A stretch of DNA of 64,000 nucleotides from Buddleja alternifolia (Eukaryota; Streptophyta; Magnoliopsida; Lamiales; Scrophulariaceae), in contig CM033408.1 of NCBI GenBank assembly GCA_019426215.1, positions 10,977,077 to 11,041,076 of the forward strand, given 5' to 3'. The notes under the pieces were generated by a model. The model made no database searches and was not told where the DNA came from. It saw only the letters and a program-made list of their open reading frames with translations. Shown here piece after piece: positions 44,911 through 58,452 of the stretch (its first letter is position 1; each line of letters begins with the position of its first letter). The position numbers were made by a program, and so were the translations under genes.

Positions 44911-47900
44911 TTAAGCGTTTAAATCGATCATACCTAATTCACTTCTCAAAGTGAGAAAGCGTTGTTCGTTGAGCGCTTTTGTGAAGATATCTGCCAGTTG
45001 TTTGTCAGTTCCAATGAAGTGCATGGAGATATCTTTCTTTTGAACATGGTCACGCAAGAAATGGTATCTAATGTCAATGTGTTTGGTTCTAGAATGAAGA
45101 ACAGGATTTTGGGTCATAGCTAAAGCACTTTGGTTATCACAATGGATTGGGGTAGGACCTAGGATTATTCCATAATCTCTAAGTTGTTGCCTCATCCAAA
45201 GGATTTGTGCACAACAGCTTCCAGCGGCTACATATTCTGCCTCAGCGGTAGAAGTCGCTATGGATTGTTGTTTCTTACTATGCCACGAAACTAGTCTATC
45301 ACCTAGAAATTGACATGTACCACTAGTACTTTTTCTATCTATTTTGCATCCTGCAAAATCTGCATCTGAATAACCAATTAGTTCAAAAGAAGAATCCTGT
45401 GGATACCATAAGCCCACATTTTGTGTGCCTTTTAGGTACTTAAGGATCTTCTTGGTAGCAATTAAGTGTGATTCTCTAGGATCAGATTGAAAACGTGCAC
45501 ACATGCATACCGAAAACATAATATCAGGTCTACTAGCGGTAAGATAAAGAAGTGATCCAATAATACCCCTATAGTTAGTGATATCAATTTTCTTCCCACT
45601 TTCATCTTTATCTAACTTAAGCGTCTGGCTCATTGGAATTTTTGAAGATGATGCATTTTCCATACCAAATTTCTTAATCATATCTCTAGTATATTTAGCT
45701 TGGTTTATAAATATTCCATTAGGGAGTTGCTTAACTTGTAATCCTAAGAAGAAAGTTAATTCACCCATCATGCTCATTTCAAATTGATCTTGCATCATTT
45801 TCGAAAATTTCTCACACAGTCGCTTATTAGTAGAACCAAATATAATATCATCAACATAGATTTGGACTAAGAGAATATCTTTCATTATGGGTAATTTTAA
45901 ATAACGTTGTGTCAACGCTGCCTTTTGAAAAGCCTTTACCTATAAGGAAGATAGAGAGAGTGTCATACCATGCTCTTGGTGCTTGTTTAAGGCCATAGAG
46001 TGCCTTATCCAGTTTGTAGACCATACTTTTGCCATGGTTGTTGATGAATCCTGGTGGTTGCTCCACATAGACTTCTTCTTGGAGTTTACCATTCAAGAAT
46101 GCACTCTTCACGTCCATTTGGTATACTGTGAACTTGTTGAATGCGGCAAACGCTAGGAACATCCTAATTGCTTCAAGACGGGCTACTGGGGCATACGTTT
46201 CATCAAAGTCAATACCCTCTTCTTGACAATAACCCTGAGCGACTAATCTAGCTTTGTTTCTTATAACAATGCCATCTTCATCCATTTTGTTCCTAAAAAC
46301 CCATCTCGTTCCAATAACTCCTTGGTGAGTTGGTCTTGGTACTAGCGTCCAAACCTTGCTTCTTTCAAATTGGTTAAGCTCTTCTTGCATTGCTTCTACC
46401 CAACTTGAATCATTAAGCGCTTCATCCACTTTCTTTGGTTCCATTTGAGATAGGAAACTTGCGAACATGGCCTCATTAAATGTAGCGGACCTAGTTCTAA
46501 CAGGTGCTTCAATATCTCCAATTACTAGCTCTGGTGGATGATCTCTAAGCCATTTACGGTCTGGTTGGAACGGGTTAAGAGACTCTTGGTTGTTAATCGC
46601 TTGATTCTCATTTGTCTCTTGCGTAGACGCTGCATCATTCACAGTTCCAATCTGCTCTTGATGATCATTCTCTTCATGATCATCAGCGATTCTGACATTA
46701 TCATTTTTGTTAACCTCACGAGTATCCTTAGGAGGAAGTACATGAATCCCATCATCCTCGTCATCACTATCATCACTAAGGTTGATTTGCGACGCTTGTT
46801 GGGAGAGATCTTCAATTCCTACATCATCAGAATTAACCTTACTCGGTTCTTGGTTAGCATCATCAAACACAACATGAATGGATTCTTCAACCTTCGATTT
46901 GATCTTATTTAAGATGCGAAAACTCTTTCCATTCTTGGCATAGCCTAGAAAGATTCCCTCATCTGCTTTAGGATCAAATGTCTTTAGGCTGTGAGATCCA
47001 TTGTTATGAATGAAACATTTTGAACCAAATACATGAAAGTATGAAACGTTAGGCTTACGTCCCTTCCACAACTCATATGGAGTCTTCTCATGTTGCTTGT
47101 TAATCATACACCGGTTCTGAGTGTAGCAAGCGGTGTTGATGGCTTCGGCCCAAAACCTTTGAGGCAGCTTGGACTCTGCTAACATCGTCCTTGCGGCTTC
47201 TTTAAGCGTTCTGTTCCGTCGCTCAGCAACTCCATTCTGTTGAGGTGTTCTAGGAGCAGAATACTCATGAAGTATTCCTAAATCTATACAAAACTTCTCA
47301 ACAACTTGGTTAGTAAATTCAGTTCCTCTATCGCTTCTAATTCTTGTCACTTTTAGATCTTTTGAATTTTGCAATTGACGAATTAGCGCTGTGAGCTTGA
47401 CACTGGTTTCATCTTTGGTTGCTAGAAATTCTACCCATGTATAGCGAGAGAAATCATCAACTATTACTAGCGAGTACTTTTTGCCACTAACACTCATGAT
47501 TTGAATAGGTCCAAACAAATCTAAATGCAATAGTTCAAGAACTCTAGAAGTAGATAGACATGGTTTCTTTTTGAAAGATGACTTAACTTGTTTACCCATT
47601 TGACATGCATCACATAAGCGATTCTTTTGAAAGGAACCTTTAGGTAATCCCTCTACAAGATTTAGCGATATTAACTGAGAGATTGCCTTGAAATTGAGGT
47701 GATTCATTTTTCTATGCCATAACCAACCCAATTCATTTTGACTTTTAGCAACAAAGCACGTGGGGTTGTTATCAACTGTAGAATCCCAATCTACTAAATA
47801 CACATTGTTTGTTCTTTTTCCTCTTAATTTAGTAGACTTAGTCTTAGCGTCGTTAACATAGCAGAAGTCGCTTGAAAATTTTACTTCAAAGCCTTTATCA

Positions 47901-48151
47901 CAAAATTGACTAATGCTTAACAGGTTATGCTTAAGACCCTCAACATAATAAACATCACTAATCATGATGTTCCCCCTATGCATGATACCTATACCTTTTG
48001 TTTTACCTTTTGAGTTATCACCGAATATAACTTGAGGACCGTTGGTAGCTTGATAGTAGACTAGAAGATTCTTGGAACCAGTCATGTGTCTTGACGATCC
48101 ACTATCAAAGTACCAAACTGAAGTATCGGTGCTGGCTCTAGGTACCTGCAT
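44911..48151 (-). pseudogene. Copia pol polyprotein (PR-INT-RT-RH), one frameshift
   Basis: Minus strand from about 48151. Protease [10 protein letters not shown] at 48106-48077; integrase zinc region HRKMNH...CDACQMGKQ (47720-47590), then the [15 protein letters not shown] and [13 protein letters not shown] blocks of the D-D-E core; reverse transcriptase [14 protein letters not shown] (46125) and YVDDIIFGS (45860); RNase H YSDADFAGCKIDRKSTSG (45390) and STAEAEYVAAGS. The first frame (766 codons) runs to 45851 and the second (334 codons) from 45915 to 44911; they overlap around 45870-45900, where a one-base shift falls just before the YVDD block. Otherwise the frame is clean. gag and pol lie in different frames. 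Confidence 0.93.
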
Positions 48152-48164
48152 TTAAAGGACAATT

Positions 48165-50408
48165 CTAATTCTTCTTAGGTACCCATGTTGTTTTGGGTCC
48201 TTCAGCGTTAGTAACCTTGGTTTGAATTAGAACTTTAGGAACCCATATTTGCCTGGTCTTCATTGTAGGAATACTGGCCTTCTTGGGTTTCACATTGTGT
48301 TGTGTGTGCTTTTTGTTCACCTTGTGCTGTGTGTGCTTTTTGGGTGTGTAATAATATCCTCGATTATAATAATAGTCATAATCATAGTCATAGTCATAAT
48401 CATCATAGTATTGATGATATGATTTTGACTGTCTTGGATATTGACGCTGGTAAGTCCTTGGCGCTGGCTTGGGTTGCACTTTTGGTGCTTGACGCTTAGC
48501 GCTTGATTCACAGTGATTAGACTTGTCCTTGACTTTTTGAGCGTTTGGATGAGTTTGTCTTTGTGAATCATTTGCCTTAGCCTTACCCTTGCCTGAGTCA
48601 GCTTTGGCTTTCTCATTTGGCCTCGTACCATTGTCGCTAGGTTCACTTAGCGTTTGACTCTGTGAACTTTTCTCAACAAAGATAACACCCTTTCCTTTGT
48701 TGTTTGCCATAACATTGGATTTATTTGGTTGTTTACCGAATTTATTGCATCCTAAACCGGACTTTTCACCAAATAATCTAGTTACCTTAGTCACATTATC
48801 CAACTTTCTAGAAGCTTTTGATAATGATGAGATAAGCTGCTCTGATTTAGCAAGTTTAGCGATCAAATCAGCTTCTCTTTTGACTATTATATCAAGATCG
48901 CTTTTTAACTGAATAACTTCACTCTCAAGTGATTTGTTCTTCTCAATGCACTGTTTCTGAACTTGCAACTCGGCTTTGAGTGTTACTTTATCACTTTTGA
49001 GCGACGAAATAATAGCGAGATCGTTTTGATATATTTTGGCGGCCTCTTGACAATCTTTATAATATTCTTTAACTTTGTCAAGTAATTCATCATAAGAGAG
49101 AGGATGATATAATTCATTGGTTACCTCTGGTAGCGAGTCGTCAGACGCTTCATCATCTCTTGCCATGAGACAAATCAATGCTGAGTCGCTTGTAGGCTCA
49201 TCATCACTACTTTCGTCTGATGATTCCAAATCCTCTTCAGGTGCGGAGAATGGTTCAGATTCCGCTAGCAGACCTTGTTGGCGAAGGTTGCTCCTGAATT
49301 GGTTTCTATCCGCATAGTCTTGCCTTGAGGGCTTTGACACATTTGGATAAGGGCAATTTACCTGGTAGTGCCCTGGTTTCCTGCAATTATAACACAAATT
49401 AGTTTTCATTTTTTGTTCAGCAGTTAATCGCTTTGAGACTACTGGTGCTGAGAGATTCTGAGTGGGGGATGGAGGCGCTTGGTATGGAACTGGCGCTACT
49501 GGTTGAGGTGCAGAGTACACTGGCGCTTGATACTGAGGCGCTGGTGCTGGAGGAGGAGTTTGAAATGAATTCTGTCCAATAGGAGTTCTCTTCTCGTATC
49601 GTAGAAATTTCTTGAACTTCTTTACCAATAAGGCCATTTCCTTTTCTTCATTTGACTCAACCGGTTTGACCTCAATAACCGCTTTTCCCTTATTTTTGGT
49701 GGTAGCGATTAAAGCTCCTGATTCAATCGCTGAAGTCGATGTGTCGCTGACTTCACCTAATTCGAACTCAAATGCCTTTAACTCTGAAAAGACATGCTCT
49801 GGGGTAAGTGTCTCCAATGTTTGTGATTCTCTCATAGCAACAGTCTTAATTAAATACTTGCTTGGAAGACTTCTGAAAATCTTGTTGACCATTTCCTTGT
49901 TGGTCAATTCCTTGTCTAATGACGCTAACTCGGTAATGAGCAAAGTAAACCTTGCGTCTAGTTGTTCTAGCGTCTCATTGGGCTGCATTTTGAAATGCTC
50001 GAATCTTTGCATGGCTATGGAGAGCTTGTTCTCCTTCATTTGTGCTGAACCTTCACACACAATAGCCAATTTATCCCATATTTCTTTGGATGTCTTACAT
50101 TGCTTTATCTTGTTGAACAATGCATCGTTATCTCCTAACGCTGAGTAAAGTGCACTTCGTCCAACATTATCCAGATTCGCTCTTTTTCGATCATCTGGCG
50201 TCCAGTCTAGTTTATTTTTCTCGACATATCCATCTGGAGTGGCTTCATCGGCTCCAGGTGCTCGAGTTCTCACTTGCATGATTTTGATGGGGCCATCTGT
50301 AATAACATCACACATTTCATTATCACATGAGCATAAGTATGCGAATGCTCTAAGTTTCCACGAATCATAATTTGATTCTACCAACTTAGGCATTTTGTTA
50401 AAAGCCAT
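48165..50408 (-). CDS. Copia gag of the long element
   Basis: An open frame of 747 codons. The N-terminal UBN2-type gag domain (LVESNYDSWKLRAFAYL, then KTSKEIWDKLAIVCEG and LDARFTLLITEL) forms the particle shell. A single CCHC knuckle, CYNCRKPGHYQVNC, lies at residues about 339-352. After it come an acidic Ser/Asp/Glu stretch, a coiled-coil region (LQVQKQCIEKNKSLESE) and a Lys/Gln/Tyr-rich tail with a YDDYDYDYDY run. The length well exceeds standard Copia gag, as usual for SIRE/Maximus elements. It begins 100 bp after the primer site, and pol follows 14 bp after the stop in another frame. The intact frame supports recent activity. Confidence 0.92.
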   Translation of the reverse strand: MAFNKMPKLVESNYDSWKLRAFAYLCSCDNEMCDVITDGPIKIMQVRTRAPGADEATPDGYVEKNKLDWTPDDRKRANLDNVGRSALYSALGDNDALFNKIKQCKTSKEIWDKLAIVCEGSAQMKENKLSIAMQRFEHFKMQPNETLEQLDARFTLLITELASLDKELTNKEMVNKIFRSLPSKYLIKTVAMRESQTLETLTPEHVFSELKAFEFELGEVSDTSTSAIESGALIATTKNKGKAVIEVKPVESNEEKEMALLVKKFKKFLRYEKRTPIGQNSFQTPPPAPAPQYQAPVYSAPQPVAPVPYQAPPSPTQNLSAPVVSKRLTAEQKMKTNLCYNCRKPGHYQVNCPYPNVSKPSRQDYADRNQFRSNLRQQGLLAESEPFSAPEEDLESSDESSDDEPTSDSALICLMARDDEASDDSLPEVTNELYHPLSYDELLDKVKEYYKDCQEAAKIYQNDLAIISSLKSDKVTLKAELQVQKQCIEKNKSLESEVIQLKSDLDIIVKREADLIAKLAKSEQLISSLSKASRKLDNVTKVTRLFGEKSGLGCNKFGKQPNKSNVMANNKGKGVIFVEKSSQSQTLSEPSDNGTRPNEKAKADSGKGKAKANDSQRQTHPNAQKVKDKSNHCESSAKRQAPKVQPKPAPRTYQRQYPRQSKSYHQYYDDYDYDYDYDYYYNRGYYYTPKKHTQHKVNKKHTQHNVKPKKASIPTMKTRQIWVPKVLIQTKVTNAEGPKTTWVPKKN

Positions 50409-50508
50409 AATGATATGTTTTGATAAAAAGATTTAAAGCGATTAAGTTTAGAAAGGTGGATCTAAACAAGCAGTTACGCTCGGAAACGCTTAGGTTTCTA
50501 CTTCAACC

Positions 50509-50520
50509 GCTCTGATACCA
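50509..50520 (-). promoter_or_regulatory. Primer-binding site (initiator Met-tRNA)
   Basis: On the minus strand TGGTATCAGAGC lies two bases after the end of the 5' LTR, a perfect 12-base match. Confidence 0.95.
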
Positions 50521-50522
50521 CT

Positions 50523-52037
50523 TGGTGGTCCCAAGTGGCATACGAAAGGGTCTAGAAGGGAGGGGGGGTTGAATAGACCCTGAAGTCTTTTTCGACTTCA
50601 CAAATTTTCGTATCACTTTAGAAATTTGAACGCTTGGAAAAACTGAGCGCTTGGGTCAGACGCTTCAGAATAGTTAACTTAGACTTAGTGATTTCAGCAG
50701 TTTACCAAAGTAGGGCAACGCTTAGATCGCTTAATCAGGGTTAGCACAGCGGAAATAATGTTTAGCGTTTTTTTAGTTGAATTAATCGCTTTGCAATTTT
50801 ACTTGTCTTTTTCAGAATAATATGAAGTGAATAATATAAGACAATAAAATAAATGACACAATAATTTGTAAGGTTCACTGGGTGATGTAATCCCAACTAC
50901 GTCCTTCTTTTCCTTTTTCACTTGGAGGAAATTACTATGATGATTATCAAAGGATCACACAGAAACTTCTACAAAATAGTAATGGATGAAAATGATCTTG
51001 GGCTCCTTGATCACACAGACTTCAGCACCAATGAAGATCGTCTTTTTCAAGCTTCTCTCACTCAGAAATACTGCCTGAAAGGTTTCAACAACTTTTCTCA
51101 CTCAGATGAAAGGTTGAGGTTTATCACTATGGGTTTTGTTTGTTTTAAAGAAGATCAAACAACTTGGAATATCTCAGTTGGAGTTTGGATTTCTTCTTTG
51201 GAAGATATTTGAGATATTTGTGACTGTCTGGAATGTAGATCGAAAGCTTGAAAGGTTTTGGCTATGAAGTTTCTAAGCTTTTTCCAGAAAAAATGTACGT
51301 AGGATTTTTGGCAATAATTTCTCGTATATTCTTGATGTTGTTGTTATCGATATATTTTTGATTTTCTGGAGTAAGGTATTTATAGGCAATTTTTTGGGAT
51401 CTGTCCGTTGGACACATGTAGGAGCGTGCCTTTCACGTAGCGCGTGATTGTACCTAAAATCTGACATTCCTGAAAATTCGCTGGAACCGATTGGACGGGA
51501 GCAGCTAAAACTCTGAAAGTTCTGACAGTCTGGTCAAAAGGAGGCTTGTCCACAAGTCACAGTAGCTTATCACATTTAATGCTCTTATCAGGCATTTAAT
51601 GCAATTTGAATTTATTTTTCGTTGGAAATAAATGTCCGTTGAATGATTGCATTTAAGTCCTTTATGACTTGAGGATTTATTTCAGGTGAATCTTCTATAA
51701 GCCGCTTGAGTATTTGAACGCTTGATTCATGAATCCTGAACTGCGATCTCTTAGCGTTTGACAGGCGCTAAGAAGGAATCTTCATCTTCGGTTGACTTCA
51801 GACGCTGGTCTTCAACTTCTTCTCAAATAGACTCACCTAGAATTCTATTATTGATTCAGTCGCTAAGACTTAGTCTAAAATCTATGAGAATAAAAATTAC
51901 AAGCCTAAACAAAATTACAAACTCTTTAAACGCTTTATACAAGGATCTATGAAAGCATAAACTTACATTTTATTTGGGGTCTAACATTGAATCCTATCTT
52001 GTCATCATCAAAACATCTAACATGAAATTTCCTAACA
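50523..52037 (-). repeat. 5' LTR of the complete long Copia element
   Basis: 1515 bp, near-identical to 37994-39509. Its G tract is interrupted (GGGAGGGGGGG). On the minus strand it ends ACCACCA before the primer site. Confidence 0.93.
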
Positions 52038-52042
52038 ATTAT

Positions 52043-55034
52043 AGTCCAGTCCACTTATTTGTGGGCCATAACAAACACGTCACTCTTAGAATAAAAATTT
52101 ACATTTAACCCCCTTTGACTAACAGTCATTAGTCAAATGTGATGGAGAGAGTAAAATGTCAATCTTACCCTTGTTTTAAAAAAATAAAAAAATTATTTAA
52201 AAAAGGTTAATTACATTAACACCCTTCTTATTTTGTGGAATTACATTGTGGTAGACTTTGTTGGATCATGTAACACGCCCCCCTCCTGTTGGGAATCATT
52301 CGAGTAAAAACAAAGTGGATAAAATTGATTCCCAAATCATGAATCAATTCGATTCATTGTTGATATCTTGACAGTAAAAGGAGATAAACGATTTACCTCT
52401 TGAAGCGTGAATCGATTAGTATCGATTTGATGAGAGTAGCAATCCCCGAAAATCCTACGTCTAGATATCACGCGGAAAAGACCTTCAAAAATTCCGAGCT
52501 CTTCTTCGACAGTTGAAGGTGGCTGCTAGGTTAGAGGGGGGGGGGGGGGGGCAGTTTTCTGTCTTGTCTAATTATGTGTAAGGGTTGATTCCAAATCACA
52601 CGTTATTAGTTAGTTTAGGTGTTGGAGTTCTTTAAATAAACTCCAAACCTCCTACAATTGAGTGGGCCGACCGACTGGGCCTGTTGGATGGGCTTACTGG
52701 GATAAGTTCATCTCAGTCCATATATAATTAATTAATGCCCAATCCAATCCAATTGGATATTATTTAATTACCTAATCCAATTAATTAATTCAACTAATTA
52801 ATTAATTCTCAATTAATTTAACTTTTGAATTAATAACTTAATTAAATATTACTTAATCCAATTAAATAACTTAATTAAGTTGGTCCTTTCACTCTTAGTG
52901 AAATTACCAAAATACCCTTTACTATGTAAACAACAAGACGTCCCTTCTTTTCCATAGAGCGCGACTCTCTAGGCTCGATTCGATTGGCAATGGTAGGCTA
53001 CCAAAGGATAAGAGTGTCACCTAACCAGCCCCGTGGAACCATATCGTAGCCCAATTGAATACGAGATGACATCATCATCATTACAAACCTTTTGCTTACG
53101 ATTACCATATGTGTATAGACTCTTCACCGATGCGACCCGATCAAGTAAGAGTTATGGTAGAACTTGATACTGAACTTTGGAATCATAATAATGTGAAATT
53201 ACCAAACTACCCTCAGTGACCATCATGAGCTATGACACGGTAGAACTCTAAGTGTTTTTACAGCAAGAGGACTGGTCGTGTATAGTAATAAAGTGGACAA
53301 TTAAATCCGGGATGTCGAACCCCCAGAGACTTGTATTTTAGTTTTACGAGAAATTAAAGCAAGCAAGAACTTAAACTAAAACTAAAGATTTAAAGATTTT
53401 AAAATTAATAAAATAAACTAAAACAAGAATTAATTAAAATATTATGGAATCAAAATAAAAGAAAGCAAGATGTCGAAATCAAGACAACTATGGAAGAGAG
53501 CAATTAAGACACATGTGTTGGCATAAATGAATCAATTCTTGTTAAAATCATGTTTTCATATTATTAGACTAATGTTGCTAAGGTGGAGAATTCCTTAAGA
53601 TTATTATCAATCCGATCCCTCGATTGTGATAACCTATACTAGATTGGGTGTAGCAAACTCTCTTGTATGCATTAAAAACTAGAATTTTCCTCGGATAAAT
53701 CCAGATTTCCTCCAAATAAATCCGGCTAACAGCATCCGGAGTATGTAGTTATCCCTAGCATCACTTAACTTAGAAGATGTTATTAATCCTTTTTGCACCT
53801 TAAAGCACTTTCTCCCAGACAGATAATTTAAGCATAAAATCTTACATATGTCGGCCTAACATACGAAGCATTAAGAACAGACTAAAACACAAAGCAACAA
53901 TAAAATTAATATAAAAAACGCAATTTATAACTCAAATCTCATAATTTATCTTAAACATGACCTTAATTCGAAGAATCTAATTCATCAAGAAAGATTATAG
54001 ATAATCAAAGAAAGATTCATATTCATAGAAAAATATAGATCTAATCTAAGAAAACTTCCTATTAATTTTGATGATTGAACTTCGATCTTCATCCCTTCCA
54101 TGCTTCTTGATTTCTTCACCTTCAAGAGTTTGTGTAGATCTTCATGAATATGTAAAAACTAAATCTAAACCTTAATAGGGCTCTATTCTATGTGTATTTC
54201 ATGTGCCAAAACGTGTGTATAAACCTAGAGAACTGATCTAGTATTTATAACCAATGAGTGGAAGAATCCTCTTTGAATTAGAACTGGAAATTTCCAAAAT
54301 TGCTACTCCCGACATTCACGTTCGTACGTTGAACTTCCTCACGTTCGTGCATAGACCCCCTCTTACGTCTGTGCGCAAGTCATCTTCACGTTCAAGCGTA
54401 AAAACTGTTTTTCCCGTCGAACTCACGTCCGAACGTCAAGTTCCCCATGTTTGAGCATAAAATTTCATAACTTTTTATTGTCTGCGCAACAATCGTGTTT
54501 TCTTCATAACTTTCTCTACATATATCCTATTTGGATGATTCAAGCTGCCAGGTCAAGCCCAAAAAGATTTCTACAACTTTCTAGAAAGACACGTTCTCAA
54601 ATTTGGAATCTACATATTTTGAATGTTTGCATTTCCGTCCAGTTTTCCTCAATTGCAATGATTTTCCACCTTTACTCAATAAACACACAAGTTACAAGCA
54701 TATGTGGTATAAATCATGCATAAACCAATATAAATATCATGAATATAAGGCTTTAAAATGCTTAATATCATAACCTATCAACACCCCCAAGCTCACCCAT
54801 TGATCGTCCTCAAGCAATAATAAAGCATAGAAATAAGATCAAGAACAACAACCAAAGAGAGATAAACACAAAAAAGAAGAAGGATAAACTCACTTTCGTG
54901 GAGTAAACGATTACACTTAGCATGTGTAACAAGCCTCTAAACCTTTATATATGATACCCAAAAAGGACGAGTATAGTCTCGTGAGGGTTTGCAGATGATA
55001 TACCTACAAAATCTAACGAATTTCAGACCCAACC
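52043..55034. other. Non-coding, AT-rich repetitive DNA of unassigned origin
   Basis: No coding homology found. From about 52288 the text starts TGTTGGGAATC, a common LTR opening, and is followed by a run of 16 or more G near 52537-52552, TTAATTAA-rich sequence and short phrases such as GTGAAATTACCAAA repeated near 52900 and 53195; an old LTR fragment is possible but no partner or target duplication is visible. From about 53265 a different low-complexity A-rich sequence follows, with a GTCGAACCCCCAGAGACTTG phrase and, near 54780, CCCCCAAGCTCACCCATTGATCG, phrases I associate with plant LTR retrotransposon copies but cannot assign. Confidence 0.4.
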
Positions 55035-56602
55035 TGTTGGTCCCAAGTGGCATACGAAAGGGTCTAGAAGGGGAGGGGGGGGGGGGCGGGTTGAATAGAC
55101 CCTGAAGTCTTTTTCGACTTAAAAAAGTTTCGTATTAAAATGGTTTTGGACGCTTGACTGAGCATTTACTTGAAATATAGACGTTTAGGCTAAGCGTCTA
55201 ATGAAGACTGTTTTTAGAAAGTTAACTTAGACTTCAAGATTTGAATACTTTAACCAAGTAGGTTTAAGTGTTCAGTTCTTTAATCAGTGTTAGCACAGCG
55301 GAATAATTTTAGAGTCTTCTCTTTTGGAAATCTTTAGCGTCACAAGTTGTTTCTTAGTTGCTGAGCGTTTGATTGTGTTTTACTTAATCAATTTATGCAA
55401 TGATATGATAGATAAGAGAATTGACTGCAAAGTAAAAGACACAATATTTGTAAGGTTCGTTGGGTGGTGTAATCCCAACTACGTCCTTCTTCTCCTTGAA
55501 CACTTGGAGGCAATCCACTAAAATGATTCTCAAAGAATCACACAGAATCTTCTACAAATTAGGGAGAGATAGATGTCGATGACTTGAGCTCCTTGATCAC
55601 ACAGATTTCTGCTCCAAATCACTTCAATCCCCTTGCTTCTTTCACCCAGAAATAATGCAAGTATCCAACTTCGACTTCACACAGATCGCGAGGCTTGGAT
55701 GGGGTTTTCTAAACGGTTTGTTTGATTTTGATAAAGTTCAAACAACTGAAAATATCTCAATAGTAATGTGGTTTCTTCGAAAAGAATGTTTGAGATATTG
55801 GTTGACTGTCTCAGGAATTGAAGAAAAGCAAAAAGAATGTTTTCTTGAATATTCTAGCTTTTCTGAAAGTTTAAGGAATGAGACTTCAATGCAATAACAA
55901 TTTGGCTAAGAAATTGATTGTATATTTGGCTTGTTGTTGAAGTCCTATTTATAGGCATTCTTGAAGAAGGTGTCCGTTTGACACATGCACAGGCGTGTGT
56001 CTCTCACTTCCGCGAGTGAACAACTTTTGTCCTTTTTCCTGAAAATCTGCTGCACAAAAGTTGGTGCTGCAGTCTATGAATAGTTGATAGTCCAATAGGG
56101 TGGCTTCTCTGTACATCTGAAAGTGCTTATCACATTTATTGCTCTTATCAGTATTTAATGCATTTGAATTAAATGCCCGTTGGCACTTAATGCGTTGATA
56201 ATATTTGCATTAAACTCCTTCCGGACTTAGAAATAGATTCAGGTGAAATCAGTCATTGATGGACGGTTATCCATCCTTGAATCACTTCTGTCCTATAAGG
56301 TGATGCTTGATATAGCTGGTCATTTGGACGCTTGGAGACTTTATCTTCATTCAGACTTCAGGCGCTTGAGTCTTCAAACTTTACCACTGATAAACTCACT
56401 CAGAAATTATCAGACGCTCCGCCTAAGACTACTTAGCCTAACAATCTAGAATAAAAACAAAACAATGCCTATAAAGCCTATTACAAATCTAATGCTTCAA
56501 AGCTTATACAAGATTTCTTCTAAAATCAAGCTTACATATTTTGGGGTCTAACATAAAGTCCTAATTGTCATCATCAAAACATCTAACATGAAATTCCTAA
56601 CA
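55035..56602 (-). repeat. 3' LTR of the second long Copia element
   Basis: 1568 bp, TGTTGGTCCC...CCTAACA on the plus strand. It has an interrupted G tract (55074-55090), dense CGCTT/AAGCG words, and is followed by the polypurine tract (TTTCCCCCTTTTT in plus orientation). Confidence 0.88.
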
Positions 56603-58452
56603 ATTTCCCCCTTTTTGATAATGAGAATACTTACTCTTTTATATTTCAAGAGTTAGACAGCCAAAATAAAAGTTAGCTTTGGTTAGATAACGTTAGTTAA
56701 AGTTAGTTACGCTTCAACGAGATGTTTCAGCTGAAAAATGCATTTTATATATATCAATGATTACACGCATTTTTACAACTAAACAAAAATTTCATACGAG
56801 ACAAGAATATAGATAATGTAAATCAAAGAAACTTTAAGGACTTGGTCTAAATTTGTATCGCTTGGGCATTTTAGCTCGGATAGCTTCAGTTAAGTTATCT
56901 TCCAAAGTCATCATCGCTTCATGATCTTTGTCGATTATGAGCTTATTTTCTTCCTTTTGTCTCTTCTTGAAAGCAGCAAAGTGCTTGTCCCAATTAGTTG
57001 GGTCAATATCAATATACCTTAGGCAAATTCTGAAAGTTTGGTTGAAGTCAGACATCTGCCTCTCTTCAGCTAAAATTCTTGGATCTATAGGTTCTGGAAT
57101 AGATGCTCTTTGAAGAGGGATGTCAAACTGTTCAAGTAGTGCCCGAGAAGGTATTGGTAGATTTGGATATAGTGCTCTTGGAGGTTCTCTTAGCGTTCTA
57201 CTAGGCGCTCCAGAAGAATCACTTATCCCAACAGCAGTTATCCAAGATGGAAGACTTAGCACAGAAGGAAGAGATAGTAGTTGACGCTTCGAAGGCAGAG
57301 GAGGTTCTTGAGCACTTGAACTAGACGCTCTCCTCAGCTTTCCCTTCCTTTTCTCTTCCCCTTTATTGCCATCATCACTTTTCAAAAAATGTTCTGTGAG
57401 TAAACTGACCTGATGAGCAATTTGAGACATAGAATCTATAAGATCATCCAGACGCTTGTCAAAATGTTCCTGCAAAGCGAGGATCTTAGTGCTGGTAGCA
57501 TCATTGAATGAGGTCTCTAAAGAGTCTAGACACTTTTCAAATTATTCTTTCAGGGCTAGTTGGTTGGCTTGAGTAGCGTCACTCATTTCTTGAAATTCTT
57601 TTTGACACTCACCAACAGCCGCTTGAGCAGAACCTTTCATATGACCTATTTGAGCGTTCAAGATTTGGGATTCAATTTTCGCTAAATCGGTATTAATCCA
57701 GTGAAGAGATTCTTCATTCTGAGTAGCGTGACTGCTTATCTCCTCTAATACAGATTTCAGCAAAGGTCCAAACGTTTGACTCACATTCGATGGAAGCGCT
57801 TGAGGAGCCGGTCGCTTGAATCTGGATGTATGCTTGGGTGAGTCAAGAGGAGCTTGATATGCAGGATCAAAAATTATACCGCGTACATCAATTGAGAGAT
57901 CCTCAGCAATATCAGTAGCAACAGAATCAACGAATTCAGGAGCGTTAGAAATATCCTCTAGTGGAGATGCTTGAACTGGTTCTTCAGCAGACGTTGGAAT
58001 ACTTGCAACTTCTGCTGGTTCAAACACTTCAACCATCTTAGCAGATTCGTCTTCAAGCACTGACTCTGGTTGGCGAAAATCATCGAATTGAAAGTTCCAA
58101 TTTGCTGCATCGGCAAAAGAATTGGAAGCGGCTTCCAGAAGTTCAGTCAGATGTTGAAGAGGAAGGCAAGTACCTTGAATGAATGTGCGAAGTGGACTAT
58201 CCATGGCCCTGATGTATATGGGACCAATGATATCCATCACATGATTCGGGAAGACTTTGGACGGCGCTTGGCAGATAGAGAAAATTGCATCAGGGCAGTA
58301 ATTTCTAGAAAATCCAATCAATCTATCTGTTGGAAGATGTTGGAGACGTTGAGATTCAGGTACGTACGAATTGTAGTATTCTTCTAGATAAGGATAGATA
58401 GCTTGAGCCAGTCCCTGATTTCTTTCCAGCAGTGAGAGGACAAACTCATAGT

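Larger units (their letters stand above)
37994..52037 (-). mobile_element. Complete SIRE/Maximus-like Copia retrotransposon, 14,044 bp
   Basis: Two LTRs of 1516 and 1515 bp enclose the interior on the minus strand, and ATTAT flanks both sides (37989-37993 and 52038-52042). The LTRs (on the minus strand TGTTAGGAAA...ACCACCA) differ at only around a score of places by eye, so insertion was fairly recent. Order along the minus strand: 5' LTR, Met-tRNA primer site, gag, pol, an 830-bp spacer, a long third ORF, polypurine tract, 3' LTR. A third ORF after pol is the layout of the SIRE/Maximus lineage. gag is open; pol has a frameshift and the third ORF several breaks. Confidence 0.93.
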
